Source: an uncultured Candidatus Saccharibacteria bacterium
GTDB taxonomy: Bacteria > Patescibacteriota > Saccharimonadia > Saccharimonadales > Saccharimonadaceae
Assembly: GCA_948851665.1 (NCBI GenBank)
Contig: CAQOWG010000012.1
Coordinates: 1-27,927 of the forward strand
Direction of reading: 5' to 3'
Length of the DNA stretch: 27,927 nt
How positions within the stretch are numbered: the stretch's first letter is position 1; each line of letters starts with the position of its first letter. The position numbers and the translations under genes were made by a program. The notes below the pieces were generated by a model that did not search any database, was not told the DNA's origin, and saw only the letters and a list, made by a program, of their open reading frames with translations. Below are positions 14,336 to 21,105 of the stretch, piece after piece.

Positions 14336-15367
14336 CTAATTACCCCTCGGTGGCTCCCCTTCCGGTTCGCCTAGTAACTTCTTCGACTTGATCTCATATC
14401 GCCGACCATTCACTGGACTCACGTAATAATCTTCCGAGAGCAAATTCACAAACATCGTCAAATCTTTGTCGTCCATGATGATAATCGAACCATCATCGTC
14501 CGTCATCAGCTCTAGCTGCATTTCATCTGCATACTCCACTAGCTTCTCCTGGGGCATTTCCTCGGCAATATCAAGCGCCTGTAGCTTTTTCACTAAAGGT
14601 TTACGGTCCTGCAAAAGCGAATTAAGTGTCAGCCCCTCTGCGAAGCTCAGCTTATATTTTTCCTGAATCTCTTTTGCCTTCTCGTCTGCGATCACCTGCG
14701 CCTTATAGTCGTACTGGAACAAATTCTCAAACTTTGACTGGTTAAAAATCACCACCGTATCGCCAATAATTGCCACTTGATTATCCTCTGGCATCTTCAT
14801 TGCCACCTCAGCCGAGAACGGCTCAAAGTTCTCCCCGTTCAATTCCCAGCTCGTCCCGCCCCTAAGCGCCGAACTCGGGCTAAGCGCCTTCGCGATATAA
14901 AAAGTCTTGGTCTCGCCATCATTGCCTGGATAGCTAAATTTCGCCAAAATCCCCTTCACCTTCTTGAACTCGTCTACATGATCGCTCCACGAATCAATAT
15001 TTTTGTACTCGTGTTCAATCAAATGCAGTAACGTCTCTGCTCTCCCCACATTCGCGAGCTTAGTACGATAAATAACATGGTCTTCCCCGTCCGACTTCTC
15101 GTACTCCCGACAAACCAAACCTTTATCTGCTTCCTTAATGATGAACCCTGTCGCTTCCTGCATAAACATCGCCTTCGCACTCGCCGTCAGCGAATCAGCA
15201 TAACGCACGCGATACGGTGTATAGTTTTTATTGAACAAAAACAATTCTACCGACACATTATTTTTCACTTCGTCGATTTCATTCGCCCAATGAAAAACAT
15301 CAAACACTTCTTCAGTTGGTTCAGCCACCTCAGTTACTTCAATTGCCCCAGTTACTTCATTTTCCAT
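14336..15367 (-). CDS. KwaB-like (DUF4868) protein
   Basis: This 343-residue soluble protein has an acidic N-terminus. Its central part follows the plan I associate with DUF4868, the family of the Kiwa antiphage protein KwaB: a strand-helix region with RVRYADSLTASAKAMFM (about 53-69), a lysine-containing FYIAKALSPSSALRG segment (157-170), and NQVAIIGDTVVIFNQSKFENLFQY (196-219), where DUF4868 proteins typically have an II.D..iFn...FE.iF.. pattern. The membrane partner KwaA is not adjacent, so a canonical Kiwa system is not shown. It has its own TGATATAAT promoter (15390-15398) and a GAGG ribosome site. The family call is from memory of the pattern only. Confidence 0.45.
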   Translation of the reverse strand: MENEVTGAIEVTEVAEPTEEVFDVFHWANEIDEVKNNVSVELFLFNKNYTPYRVRYADSLTASAKAMFMQEATGFIIKEADKGLVCREYEKSDGEDHVIYRTKLANVGRAETLLHLIEHEYKNIDSWSDHVDEFKKVKGILAKFSYPGNDGETKTFYIAKALSPSSALRGGTSWELNGENFEPFSAEVAMKMPEDNQVAIIGDTVVIFNQSKFENLFQYDYKAQVIADEKAKEIQEKYKLSFAEGLTLNSLLQDRKPLVKKLQALDIAEEMPQEKLVEYADEMQLELMTDDDGSIIIMDDKDLTMFVNLLSEDYYVSPVNGRRYEIKSKKLLGEPEGEPPRGN

Positions 15368-15389
15368 GTTTTACCTCACTTTTGGACAA

Positions 15390-15398
15390 TTATATCAC
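15390..15398 (-). promoter_or_regulatory. Extended -10 promoter of the KwaB-like gene
   Basis: TGATATAAT on the minus strand, 22 nt before the ATG, with GAGG (15375-15378) between. It lies just past the stop codon of the CYTH gene. Confidence 0.5.
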
Positions 15399-15400
15399 AC

Positions 15401-15979
15401 TTAGTGCTCAATAATGAAGGTGTTTTCTTCGTCCATCCCGTTAGTCTGAAGCAGGTCAAAATACGCTTGCGTCACAAACGTTTCCTGTCCCAGTGTCGCC
15501 AGTGTGCTTAGCAATTGCACCCGCATCTCCTCAACTGGCTGCCCCTCCAAAAGCTCCGCTTCAATTTTCAGATAATCCCCCTCCAGCCCCTCCACACGGT
15601 CCAAATAAATCACTGTTCTCGGATCCAGAACCAGCTCTCGGCGCTGCCGACTCACTTCCGCTGCCTTGCGAAAGCCCAGTTGGTGCACAATCCCTGCCGC
15701 CTCACGATAGTCTCCCACCGACGTATAATGCACAAAATCCACCCCGCTATCCTCGATGTGCCGTTTCAGATATAGTGAATATTTAGTCGGATCCTCCGGC
15801 ATCGTTACTTCCGTTCTCAACACCAACCGCGGAAGATTCCGCGCTGGTTTATAATTGCTCGGCAAGTATACCCGCTCATGCTGCCAAATCACCGGCGAGA
15901 AATCCGCCCCAATCCCCGTCATTTTTAGCATCAATCTTTCCAAATTCGCGACTTGGCTTTTTACGATAAGCTTTTTCAT
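15401..15979 (-). CDS. CYTH-domain protein (CyaB/triphosphatase-like)
   Basis: This 192-residue protein resembles the CYTH superfamily of triphosphate-tunnel enzymes and class IV adenylate cyclases. The best part is the C-terminal half: ELVLDPRTVIYLDRVEGLEGDYLKIEAEL (115-143) matches the v.lD.V.gLG.f.EiE core, preceded by a lGF....v.RqR stretch (101-114). The N-terminal ExExK strand is not clear, so catalytic competence is uncertain. The ATG is 6 nt after TGCTATAAT, implying a leaderless message. It is followed closely by the KwaB-like gene. Substrates in the family include triphosphorylated nucleotides and inorganic tripolyphosphate; the substrate here is unknown. Confidence 0.65.
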   Translation of the reverse strand: MKKLIVKSQVANLERLMLKMTGIGADFSPVIWQHERVYLPSNYKPARNLPRLVLRTEVTMPEDPTKYSLYLKRHIEDSGVDFVHYTSVGDYREAAGIVHQLGFRKAAEVSRQRRELVLDPRTVIYLDRVEGLEGDYLKIEAELLEGQPVEEMRVQLLSTLATLGQETFVTQAYFDLLQTNGMDEENTFIIEH

Positions 15980-16086
15980 ACCATCATTATAGCACGAAAA
16001 AAGCTCAGGCCTATTATTTCTTCCGCATCACCACAATGCTTTGTCGTAAACTCGGCATAAAACTCACCGTAATTCTTCGCATTCAT
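15976..16086 (-). CDS. Possible 36-aa ORF bridging two genes
   Basis: The frame opens with ATGA overlapping the stop of the surface-protein gene and closes with a TGA in an ATGA overlap with the CYTH start. It begins MNAKNYGEFY and ends FFRAIMMV. Overlap at both ends would couple translation of all three genes. GGGAGG lies only two bases from the ATG, too near to be ideal, and the CYTH promoter sits within the frame, so it may be fortuitous. Confidence 0.3.
   Translation of the reverse strand: MNAKNYGEFYAEFTTKHCGDAEEIIGLSFFRAIMMV
15986..15994 (-). promoter_or_regulatory. Extended -10 promoter of the CYTH gene (leaderless)
   Basis: TGCTATAAT on the minus strand, six bases before the CYTH ATG. 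Confidence 0.55.
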
Positions 16087-16853
16087 CGCCTCCCAATTAT
16101 CGCACAAATCCCAGCCAGCCCTAACATCCCCACTGCCGACGCCACACCAATCGTCATCAGAATCTTTTCTAACTCTCCCGTATCAACTTCGCCAGTTGCT
16201 GGCACCTCAATTTCTCCTTCTTGTTCCAGACCCGCCATTTCTTCTGGTGCCACCACTTCCGCGTTCATTCCTAAACTCGCCAATTTTGCTCCACCCCCTA
16301 GCACACCTGTTTCGATTTTTGCTACCGCCAACTTCACTTGCGGCGTCTGCAAACTTTTTTGCACTACCTTCGCCTTCGGCGCTTCAGTTACATTTTCGGT
16401 CTTCTCTGCATTTGTCGTTTGTATATTGTCCTGTACCTGATCCACCATTTTTGTCACTACCTTTTGCGTTGTTGCTTGAGTTTGGGTTATTGGTTTTGTT
16501 GTATCTGTCTGCTTGGTCGTCTTTTTTGCAATCCCAGTAATCAACTCCAGCGCCCGCGTACCTTCGGTCAAAGTTGCGTATAACTCCTCTGGGTATCGTA
16601 CACTCGAATCACCATTCACTAAACGCCTAGCGATCTCCACCCGTTCTCGCAAATATTTCACGTGTTCCCGAATCGACACGCCCTTCGCATCATTTAGCGT
16701 ACTATATTCACCACCCACTTCGCGCATCACAGCTTCCGCTTCCAAAATCGCCTGATTCATATCACACGACGTCAAATCCGCCGCTAAACTCTGCCCAGCC
16801 ATTACCACCACTAATCCTGTCGCCACCGCCATTCCCAGCACAAGCTTCTTCAT
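16083..16853 (-). CDS. Secreted surface protein with VPATG sortase-like tail
   Basis: This 256-residue exported protein has a signal peptide (MKK, then hydrophobic to about 22, cleavage near SLAA). Residues 26-110 are predicted helical, 110-150 are T/Q/K-rich and probably extended, and the end has VPATG (217-221), a hydrophobic helix and a GRR tail. That is the layout of a cell-wall sorting signal, with V in place of L in LPxTG, so sortase attachment or simple membrane anchoring is likely. I do not recognise the N-terminal domain. AGGAG is placed nine bases before the ATG. The leader contains a terminator-like hairpin and a consensus promoter. Confidence 0.7.
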   Translation of the reverse strand: MKKLVLGMAVATGLVVVMAGQSLAADLTSCDMNQAILEAEAVMREVGGEYSTLNDAKGVSIREHVKYLRERVEIARRLVNGDSSVRYPEELYATLTEGTRALELITGIAKKTTKQTDTTKPITQTQATTQKVVTKMVDQVQDNIQTTNAEKTENVTEAPKAKVVQKSLQTPQVKLAVAKIETGVLGGGAKLASLGMNAEVVAPEEMAGLEQEGEIEVPATGEVDTGELEKILMTIGVASAVGMLGLAGICAIIGRR

Positions 16854-16867
16854 TTTTTCACACTCCT

Positions 16868-16914
16868 CCCGTTTCGGGAAATTAAAAAGGCCACCGGAAA
16901 CCTCCCGAGGGCCT
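16868..16914 (-). terminator. Terminator/attenuator-like hairpins in the surface-protein leader
   Basis: On the minus strand AGGCC-(C)-TCGG / CCGG-(T)-GGCCT (16888-16914) is followed by TTTTT. After it comes CCCG-AAA-CGGG (16868-16878), directly beside the AGGAG ribosome site. Since a promoter (16940-16968) precedes this hairpin and the surface-protein gene follows, it can act as terminator for the clpC-clpP-rnhA operon and as attenuator of the surface gene. Confidence 0.6.
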
Positions 16915-16939
16915 ATTCTATTATATGCCTCTTGTTATA

Positions 16940-16968
16940 ATTATATCACGCTTATGCTAATAAGTCAA
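16940..16968 (-). promoter_or_regulatory. Promoter of the surface-protein gene
   Basis: On the minus strand this is TTGACT, 17 bases, TATAAT, with TGA before the -10 (extended type). It starts a few bases after the rnhA stop. Confidence 0.7.
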
Positions 16969-16974
16969 TACTTT

Positions 16975-17403
16975 TTAGACTTCTGGTACCTTTGCGCCTT
17001 TTCGTGCTTTGTTTGCCCATTGATCCGTCAACTCGTTCTGCTCCAATCCCGCATGACCTTTCACCCATACCAGCTCCACCGGATTATCCTGATAGAGTGC
17101 ATAGAGCTCCTTCACGATGTCCAGATTCTTAATTGGCCCACTTTTCTTATGCCAGCCATTCTGCTCCCAACCTGGCGCCCATTTCGTCAAAACATTGATC
17201 CAGAACTCCGAATCGCTATGAATCACACACGGCTCCCCCGCCGCGTATTTAATCGCCGCCGCCATCGCCAGTCCCTCCATCCGAATATTCGTCGAATCTG
17301 CTTCTCTGCCTAACGCCACTGGCTTGCCATTTTCTAGTACTGCAAATCCCCCCGGCCCCGGATTCGGGCTTGCACTGCCATCAGTCCATAGTTCTTTCGT
17401 CAT
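16975..17403 (-). CDS. rnhA: Ribonuclease HI
   Basis: This enzyme hydrolyses RNA in RNA-DNA hybrids (R-loops, primers). It has 142 residues with the DEDD active site visible: Asp8 in WTDGSASPNPGPGG, Glu43 in RMEGLAMAAA, Asp64 in HSDSEFWIN and Asp127 in the ELTDQWAN helix, plus His117 in VKGHAGLEQN. The length is close to the usual 150. The ATG overlaps the clpP TGA (ATGA), so it is the last gene of a clpC-clpP-rnhA operon, an unusual partner for a protease operon. It is not an RT-associated RNase H; the retroelement lies 9 kb away. Confidence 0.93.
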   Translation of the reverse strand: MTKELWTDGSASPNPGPGGFAVLENGKPVALGREADSTNIRMEGLAMAAAIKYAAGEPCVIHSDSEFWINVLTKWAPGWEQNGWHKKSGPIKNLDIVKELYALYQDNPVELVWVKGHAGLEQNELTDQWANKARKGAKVPEV

Positions 17404-17987
17404 TTCTTAATAATCTCGTCAACAATCCCGTATTTCTTCGCTTCTTCCGCGCTCATCCAATAATCCCGGTCCATGTCTTTCTCGACTTGTTCAAGTTTCT
17501 GACCAGTTTGCTTCGCCAAAATCTCCGCCAAAGTCTTCTTCAAATACAGACCTTCCCTCAGCTCAATTTCTTGGTCGGTCACTTTAGCCTGCCCCGCTCC
17601 ATATGACGGCTGATGAATCATCACTCGTGCATTTGGCAAAATAAACCGCTTTCCCTTTGTCCCACAAGACAACAACATCGCTCCCATACTCGCCTGCAAG
17701 CCGATTCCAATCGTCTGCACATCTGGCTGAATATAGTTCATCGTATCGATAATCGCCAGGCCATCATACACGCTTCCCCCTGGAGAGTTGATATAAAACT
17801 TAATATCTTTCTTGGGATCTTCGTTCGCAAGGAAAATCAATTGTGCCACCACGAGATTTGCCGTCTCTGGTGTCACCTGATCTCCCAAGAATACGATTCG
17901 CTCCTTCAAAAGTCGCGAATAAATATCATACGCACGCTCCCCCCGATTAGTTTCTTCCACCACCGTCGGCACTAAGTAATTCTTCAT
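17400..17987 (-). CDS. clpP: ATP-dependent Clp protease proteolytic subunit
   Basis: This is the serine peptidase of the Clp machine. From ATG 17987 (MKNYLVPTVV) it has 195 residues, the family norm, with catalytic Ser100 (LQASMGAML), His125 (MIHQPSYG) and Asp175 (DRDYWMSA). An in-frame ATG six codons upstream overlaps the clpC stop, but AAGGA lies just before the second ATG, and the conserved LVPTVVE start supports that one. It lies directly after clpC, so ATPase and peptidase are made together under the CIRCE-like control. It would form tetradecamers that receive unfolded substrates from ClpC. Confidence 0.95.
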   Translation of the reverse strand: MKNYLVPTVVEETNRGERAYDIYSRLLKERIVFLGDQVTPETANLVVAQLIFLANEDPKKDIKFYINSPGGSVYDGLAIIDTMNYIQPDVQTIGIGLQASMGAMLLSCGTKGKRFILPNARVMIHQPSYGAGQAKVTDQEIELREGLYLKKTLAEILAKQTGQKLEQVEKDMDRDYWMSAEEAKKYGIVDEIIKK

Positions 17988-17997
17988 TCTTTCCTTT

Positions 17998-20493
17998 CTA
18001 CTCATTTACTATTTTTACCGTCAACTCACGCTGATCATTCTTATCCTTTTCCCGTTTCAACCCAATCACCGCGATGTCGCCTTTTTCCATTTCCCCGGCA
18101 ATCATCTTCTCTGCAATCAAAGCCTCGACCTGTTCTTCAATCATCCGCCTAAGCGGTCGTGCACCATTCTTCGGTTCATAGCCCTGTGCCACCAACTGCT
18201 TTTTCGCTTCATCAGTTACTTTCATCCCAAGGCCTTTCGCCGCTAGTCGCTTGCGCAGTTCTTCAATTAGGTTATCAAAAATCTTTGACACCTCATCTTC
18301 CCCTAACGCGCGGAACACTTCAATCGCGTCCAACCGGTTCATCAACTCCGGCTTCATCACTTTTTTGAGCGCCCGCATTGCCGCTTCTTTGCTCTCTTCG
18401 TACTCAGCGTCCAATTCACGCTTCGTAGCGGTTCGCTTTACTCCGAAACCAAAACTATCTTCACGGTACATTTCCGACGCCCCAAGATTAGAAGTCAAAA
18501 TCACTACAGTGTTATTGAATTTCACCTTATTCCCCTGGCCGTCTGTCAATACGCCATCTTCCAAAATCTGTAGTAACATATTAAACACATCTGGGTGCGC
18601 TTTTTCTATTTCGTCGAACAACACCACTGAATACGGTCGTCGTCGCACCGCCTCAGTCAACTTCCCGCCATCATCATATCCGACATATCCTGCCGGCGCC
18701 CCCACCAGTCTAGAAACGTTATGCTTCTCGCCAAATTCCGACATATCAATCTTAATCAAGGCATTCTCACCACCAAATACTTCCCGTGCAATCACTCGCG
18801 CTAGTTCTGTCTTTCCTACGCCCGTCGGACCCATAAAGAGAAAACTGCCAATCGGTCGCTCTGGGTTCGCAATCCCGCTTCGCCCCCGCCTGATTGCCTT
18901 CGCTACCGTCGCAACTGCCGCATTCTGCCCTACCACCGATTTTTTCAAATGACCTTCAAGGCCCTTGAGCATCTCCATCTCCGATCCGTGCACTTTTGCC
19001 ACCGGAATGCCAGTCTTGAGCGAAATCGCCAGCGCCAAATCTTCCTCCGTTACTTTCGGGCTCGGTTCCTTAGCGCTCTTTTTCTTCATCTCCTTCAATT
19101 GGGCTTTGATCTCGCTAAGTTTATTCTGGCAAAAAGTCGCCGCCTCAAAGTCTTCCTTGTCGGCCATCTCCGCCATCTTCTCGCGCACTGCCTGTTCTTC
19201 CATCTTCAGTTTCTTGTAAGCCGATCCGCCCTCTTTATCGGCCGCCACCCGTCGGATCGCCGCCGCTTCATCAATCACATCAATCACCTTGTCCGGCATA
19301 AACCGATCGTTGATGTAGCGCCTAGACATATTAATTGCCGTCTCCAAAATTTCATCCGAAACTTCCACTCCATGATGCTTCTCGTAGTGGCCCTTAATAC
19401 CTTTAAGAATCTTTAACGTTACCTCTGGGCTTGGCTCCTCCACCATCACAATCTGGAACCGGCGACTCAGTGCTTTATCCTTTTCGATATATTTCCGGTA
19501 CTCATCAAGTGTCGTCGCGCCAATCACCTGAATCTGCCCACGTGCCAACGCTGGCTTCAGAATATTCGCCGCGTCCATTGAGCCCTCACCCGCCCCCGCA
19601 CCAGTCAACAAATGCAGCTCGTCAATAAACAATATAACATCTTCATTTTCAACCGCTTCATCAATTACGCCCTTCAAACGCTCCTCAAATTCACCCCGGA
19701 ATTTCGTTCCTGCCACCAAATTCGACAAATCCACCTGAATAATCCGCTTACCAATCAAATCCCCCGCTACTTCGTTTTTGATAATTCGCTCCGCCAAACC
19801 TTCTACGATCGCCGTTTTCCCGACGCCCGCCTCACCAATCAATACCGGGTTCGACTTCGTACGGCGCGACAATACTGTCACTGTTCGCTCAATCTCTCGA
19901 TCGCGACCAATTACCGCATCAAGTTTGTCATCTTTAGCTAGCTCTGTTAAATCAGTCCCGTAGCGTTTCAACCATTTCAACTGCGCTGAACGTTTGAACT
20001 CCTTTTTGCGCTCTTGGTTACGTTCATGTTCGACTTGCTTGTCCAGTTCTGCTTCCACAACATCCAAGACTTCCTCAACATTCACCCCCATTTTCTCGAG
20101 CAATACCGTTCCTCGTGATTTCGGTTGACAAACCAACGCATATAATAGATATTCCGTTCCCACCACCGTCATGCCCTTACCCTGCGCATAAGAATCCGCC
20201 ATCCGAAGCGTCAGTACTGCCGCCTCCGACAAAGACATCATCGCCATCGCACCGTTCGGTGCGACTTCAGACGCTTCCTGGCCCAAAGCTTTTTCAGCCC
20301 GCGCCAAATCAACATCAAATTTTCTGAGGATCTTTGCCGCCGTTGAGGCCTCCTGGTCCAACATCCCCAACAGAATATGCTCGGTTCCCATGTAACCGCT
20401 GTTGTATTGTTTGCTATAAATATCCGCTTTCTGCAACGCAAACCGTGCATTTTCCGAAAGTCGGTTCATTAATTCGTTAAAATCACTTTCCAT
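17998..20493 (-). CDS. clpC: AAA+ unfoldase ClpC
   Basis: This is a Hsp100 ATPase of 831 residues. It has two Clp-N repeats (1-150), NBD1 with GEAGVGKT (220-227) and ILFIDE (287-292), a coiled middle region (about 415-475, short as in ClpC rather than ClpB), and NBD2 with GPTGVGKT (555-562). An FGF tripeptide in the loop after SNLGASEMYRED is where ClpA/ClpC proteins carry the IGF-type ClpP-binding motif, so it should dock ClpP, which is encoded next. Expression is probably heat-shock controlled through the CIRCE-like operator over its promoter. No zinc-binding or McsB elements are seen nearby. Confidence 0.95.
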   Translation of the reverse strand: MESDFNELMNRLSENARFALQKADIYSKQYNSGYMGTEHILLGMLDQEASTAAKILRKFDVDLARAEKALGQEASEVAPNGAMAMMSLSEAAVLTLRMADSYAQGKGMTVVGTEYLLYALVCQPKSRGTVLLEKMGVNVEEVLDVVEAELDKQVEHERNQERKKEFKRSAQLKWLKRYGTDLTELAKDDKLDAVIGRDREIERTVTVLSRRTKSNPVLIGEAGVGKTAIVEGLAERIIKNEVAGDLIGKRIIQVDLSNLVAGTKFRGEFEERLKGVIDEAVENEDVILFIDELHLLTGAGAGEGSMDAANILKPALARGQIQVIGATTLDEYRKYIEKDKALSRRFQIVMVEEPSPEVTLKILKGIKGHYEKHHGVEVSDEILETAINMSRRYINDRFMPDKVIDVIDEAAAIRRVAADKEGGSAYKKLKMEEQAVREKMAEMADKEDFEAATFCQNKLSEIKAQLKEMKKKSAKEPSPKVTEEDLALAISLKTGIPVAKVHGSEMEMLKGLEGHLKKSVVGQNAAVATVAKAIRRGRSGIANPERPIGSFLFMGPTGVGKTELARVIAREVFGGENALIKIDMSEFGEKHNVSRLVGAPAGYVGYDDGGKLTEAVRRRPYSVVLFDEIEKAHPDVFNMLLQILEDGVLTDGQGNKVKFNNTVVILTSNLGASEMYREDSFGFGVKRTATKRELDAEYEESKEAAMRALKKVMKPELMNRLDAIEVFRALGEDEVSKIFDNLIEELRKRLAAKGLGMKVTDEAKKQLVAQGYEPKNGARPLRRMIEEQVEALIAEKMIAGEMEKGDIAVIGLKREKDKNDQRELTVKIVNE

Positions 20494-20510
20494 AACTATA
20501 TCCTATCTCC

Positions 20511-20548
20511 ATTGTAGCAAGTTGGCACTCTTTTGTCAAGAGTGCCAG
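20511..20548 (-). promoter_or_regulatory. clpC promoter with CIRCE-like operator
   Basis: TTGGCACTC (20522-20530), nine bases, GAGTGCCAG (20540-20548) differs from the CIRCE consensus TTAGCACTC-N9-GAGTGCTAA only near the outer ends. The minus-strand -35 TTGACA lies inside the 9-bp spacer and the -10 TACAAT is 17 bases on (20511-20516). HrcA binding would block RNA polymerase. This implies an hrcA gene elsewhere in the genome. Confidence 0.85.
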
Positions 20549-20591
20549 TACTTTTTCTAAAGTTCCTAGCAAAGTGGCAAAACCCGCACGC

Positions 20592-20990
20592 TTATTTACG
20601 ACTTTTCAGCCAATTAAAATTCGTCAGCTTCTGCACTATTTCCCGACCCATTACCACTTCCAATTGGCATTCATCCAATCGCTGCCGTACCTCTTTGGCT
20701 TCTTGCTCATTTTTTTCTAAAGCTTCTTGCAAATTTGCGAGCTTCTCCTCCTGAGAACGTACCTCATCTCCAACGCATTTCGTAATATTGCTCTCGATCA
20801 GCTCAATTCCTTGCTCAATGCTTTTGTGTGCCAGCTCTAGCCGTTCCAGCTCTCCATTGTGTCTTTGCTGCTGATTATGTATATATCTCAGCTCTTGCCA
20901 AGCCATCAACACAACGCCCAGATAAGCCATAATCACAAAAGCCACTATGGCCACTGCTGCAACCGCTACTTTTGCTAATGATACATCCAT
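20592..20990 (-). CDS. Small membrane-anchored coiled-coil protein
   Basis: This 132-residue protein has an N-terminal membrane helix (about 6-30), then a long charged coiled coil (about 38-115: ELERLELAHKSIEQGIELIE, later EEKLANLQEALEKNEQEAKEVRQRL). There is no signal-peptidase site. The coiled coil probably faces the cytoplasm or is a scaffold. GGGAGG lies before the ATG. I know no family; many short DUF1049-like or RmuC-tail-like proteins look similar. A TGTTATAAT sequence upstream (about 21040) may be its promoter. Confidence 0.6.
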   Translation of the reverse strand: MDVSLAKVAVAAVAIVAFVIMAYLGVVLMAWQELRYIHNQQQRHNGELERLELAHKSIEQGIELIESNITKCVGDEVRSQEEKLANLQEALEKNEQEAKEVRQRLDECQLEVVMGREIVQKLTNFNWLKSRK

Positions 20991-21072
20991 TCAGACCCTC
21001 CCATCTGCTATACTTAAGCGTTTTTCACTTACCTATCAATTATAACAGATAATGTCAAGCATCGCACCGGGC

Positions 21073-21100
21073 AAAAGCGACACCGCATGGTGTCACTTTT
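21073..21100 (-). terminator. Terminator downstream of the RNase J gene
   Basis: AAAAGCGACACC-GCAT-GGTGTCACTTTT is a 12-bp stem with one mismatch and A/T ends on both sides, usable on both strands, six bases after the RNase J stop. Confidence 0.75.
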
Positions 21101-21105
21101 ATTCC

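Noticed and set aside
14336..15979. Complete Kiwa defence system
   Set aside because: The neighbouring 192-residue protein is CYTH-like and soluble, not the membrane protein KwaA.
16975..17403. RNase HI as part of the retroelement
   Set aside because: It belongs to the clpC-clpP operon by ATGA overlap and lies over 9 kb from the RT. DGR RTs do not need an adjacent RNase H.
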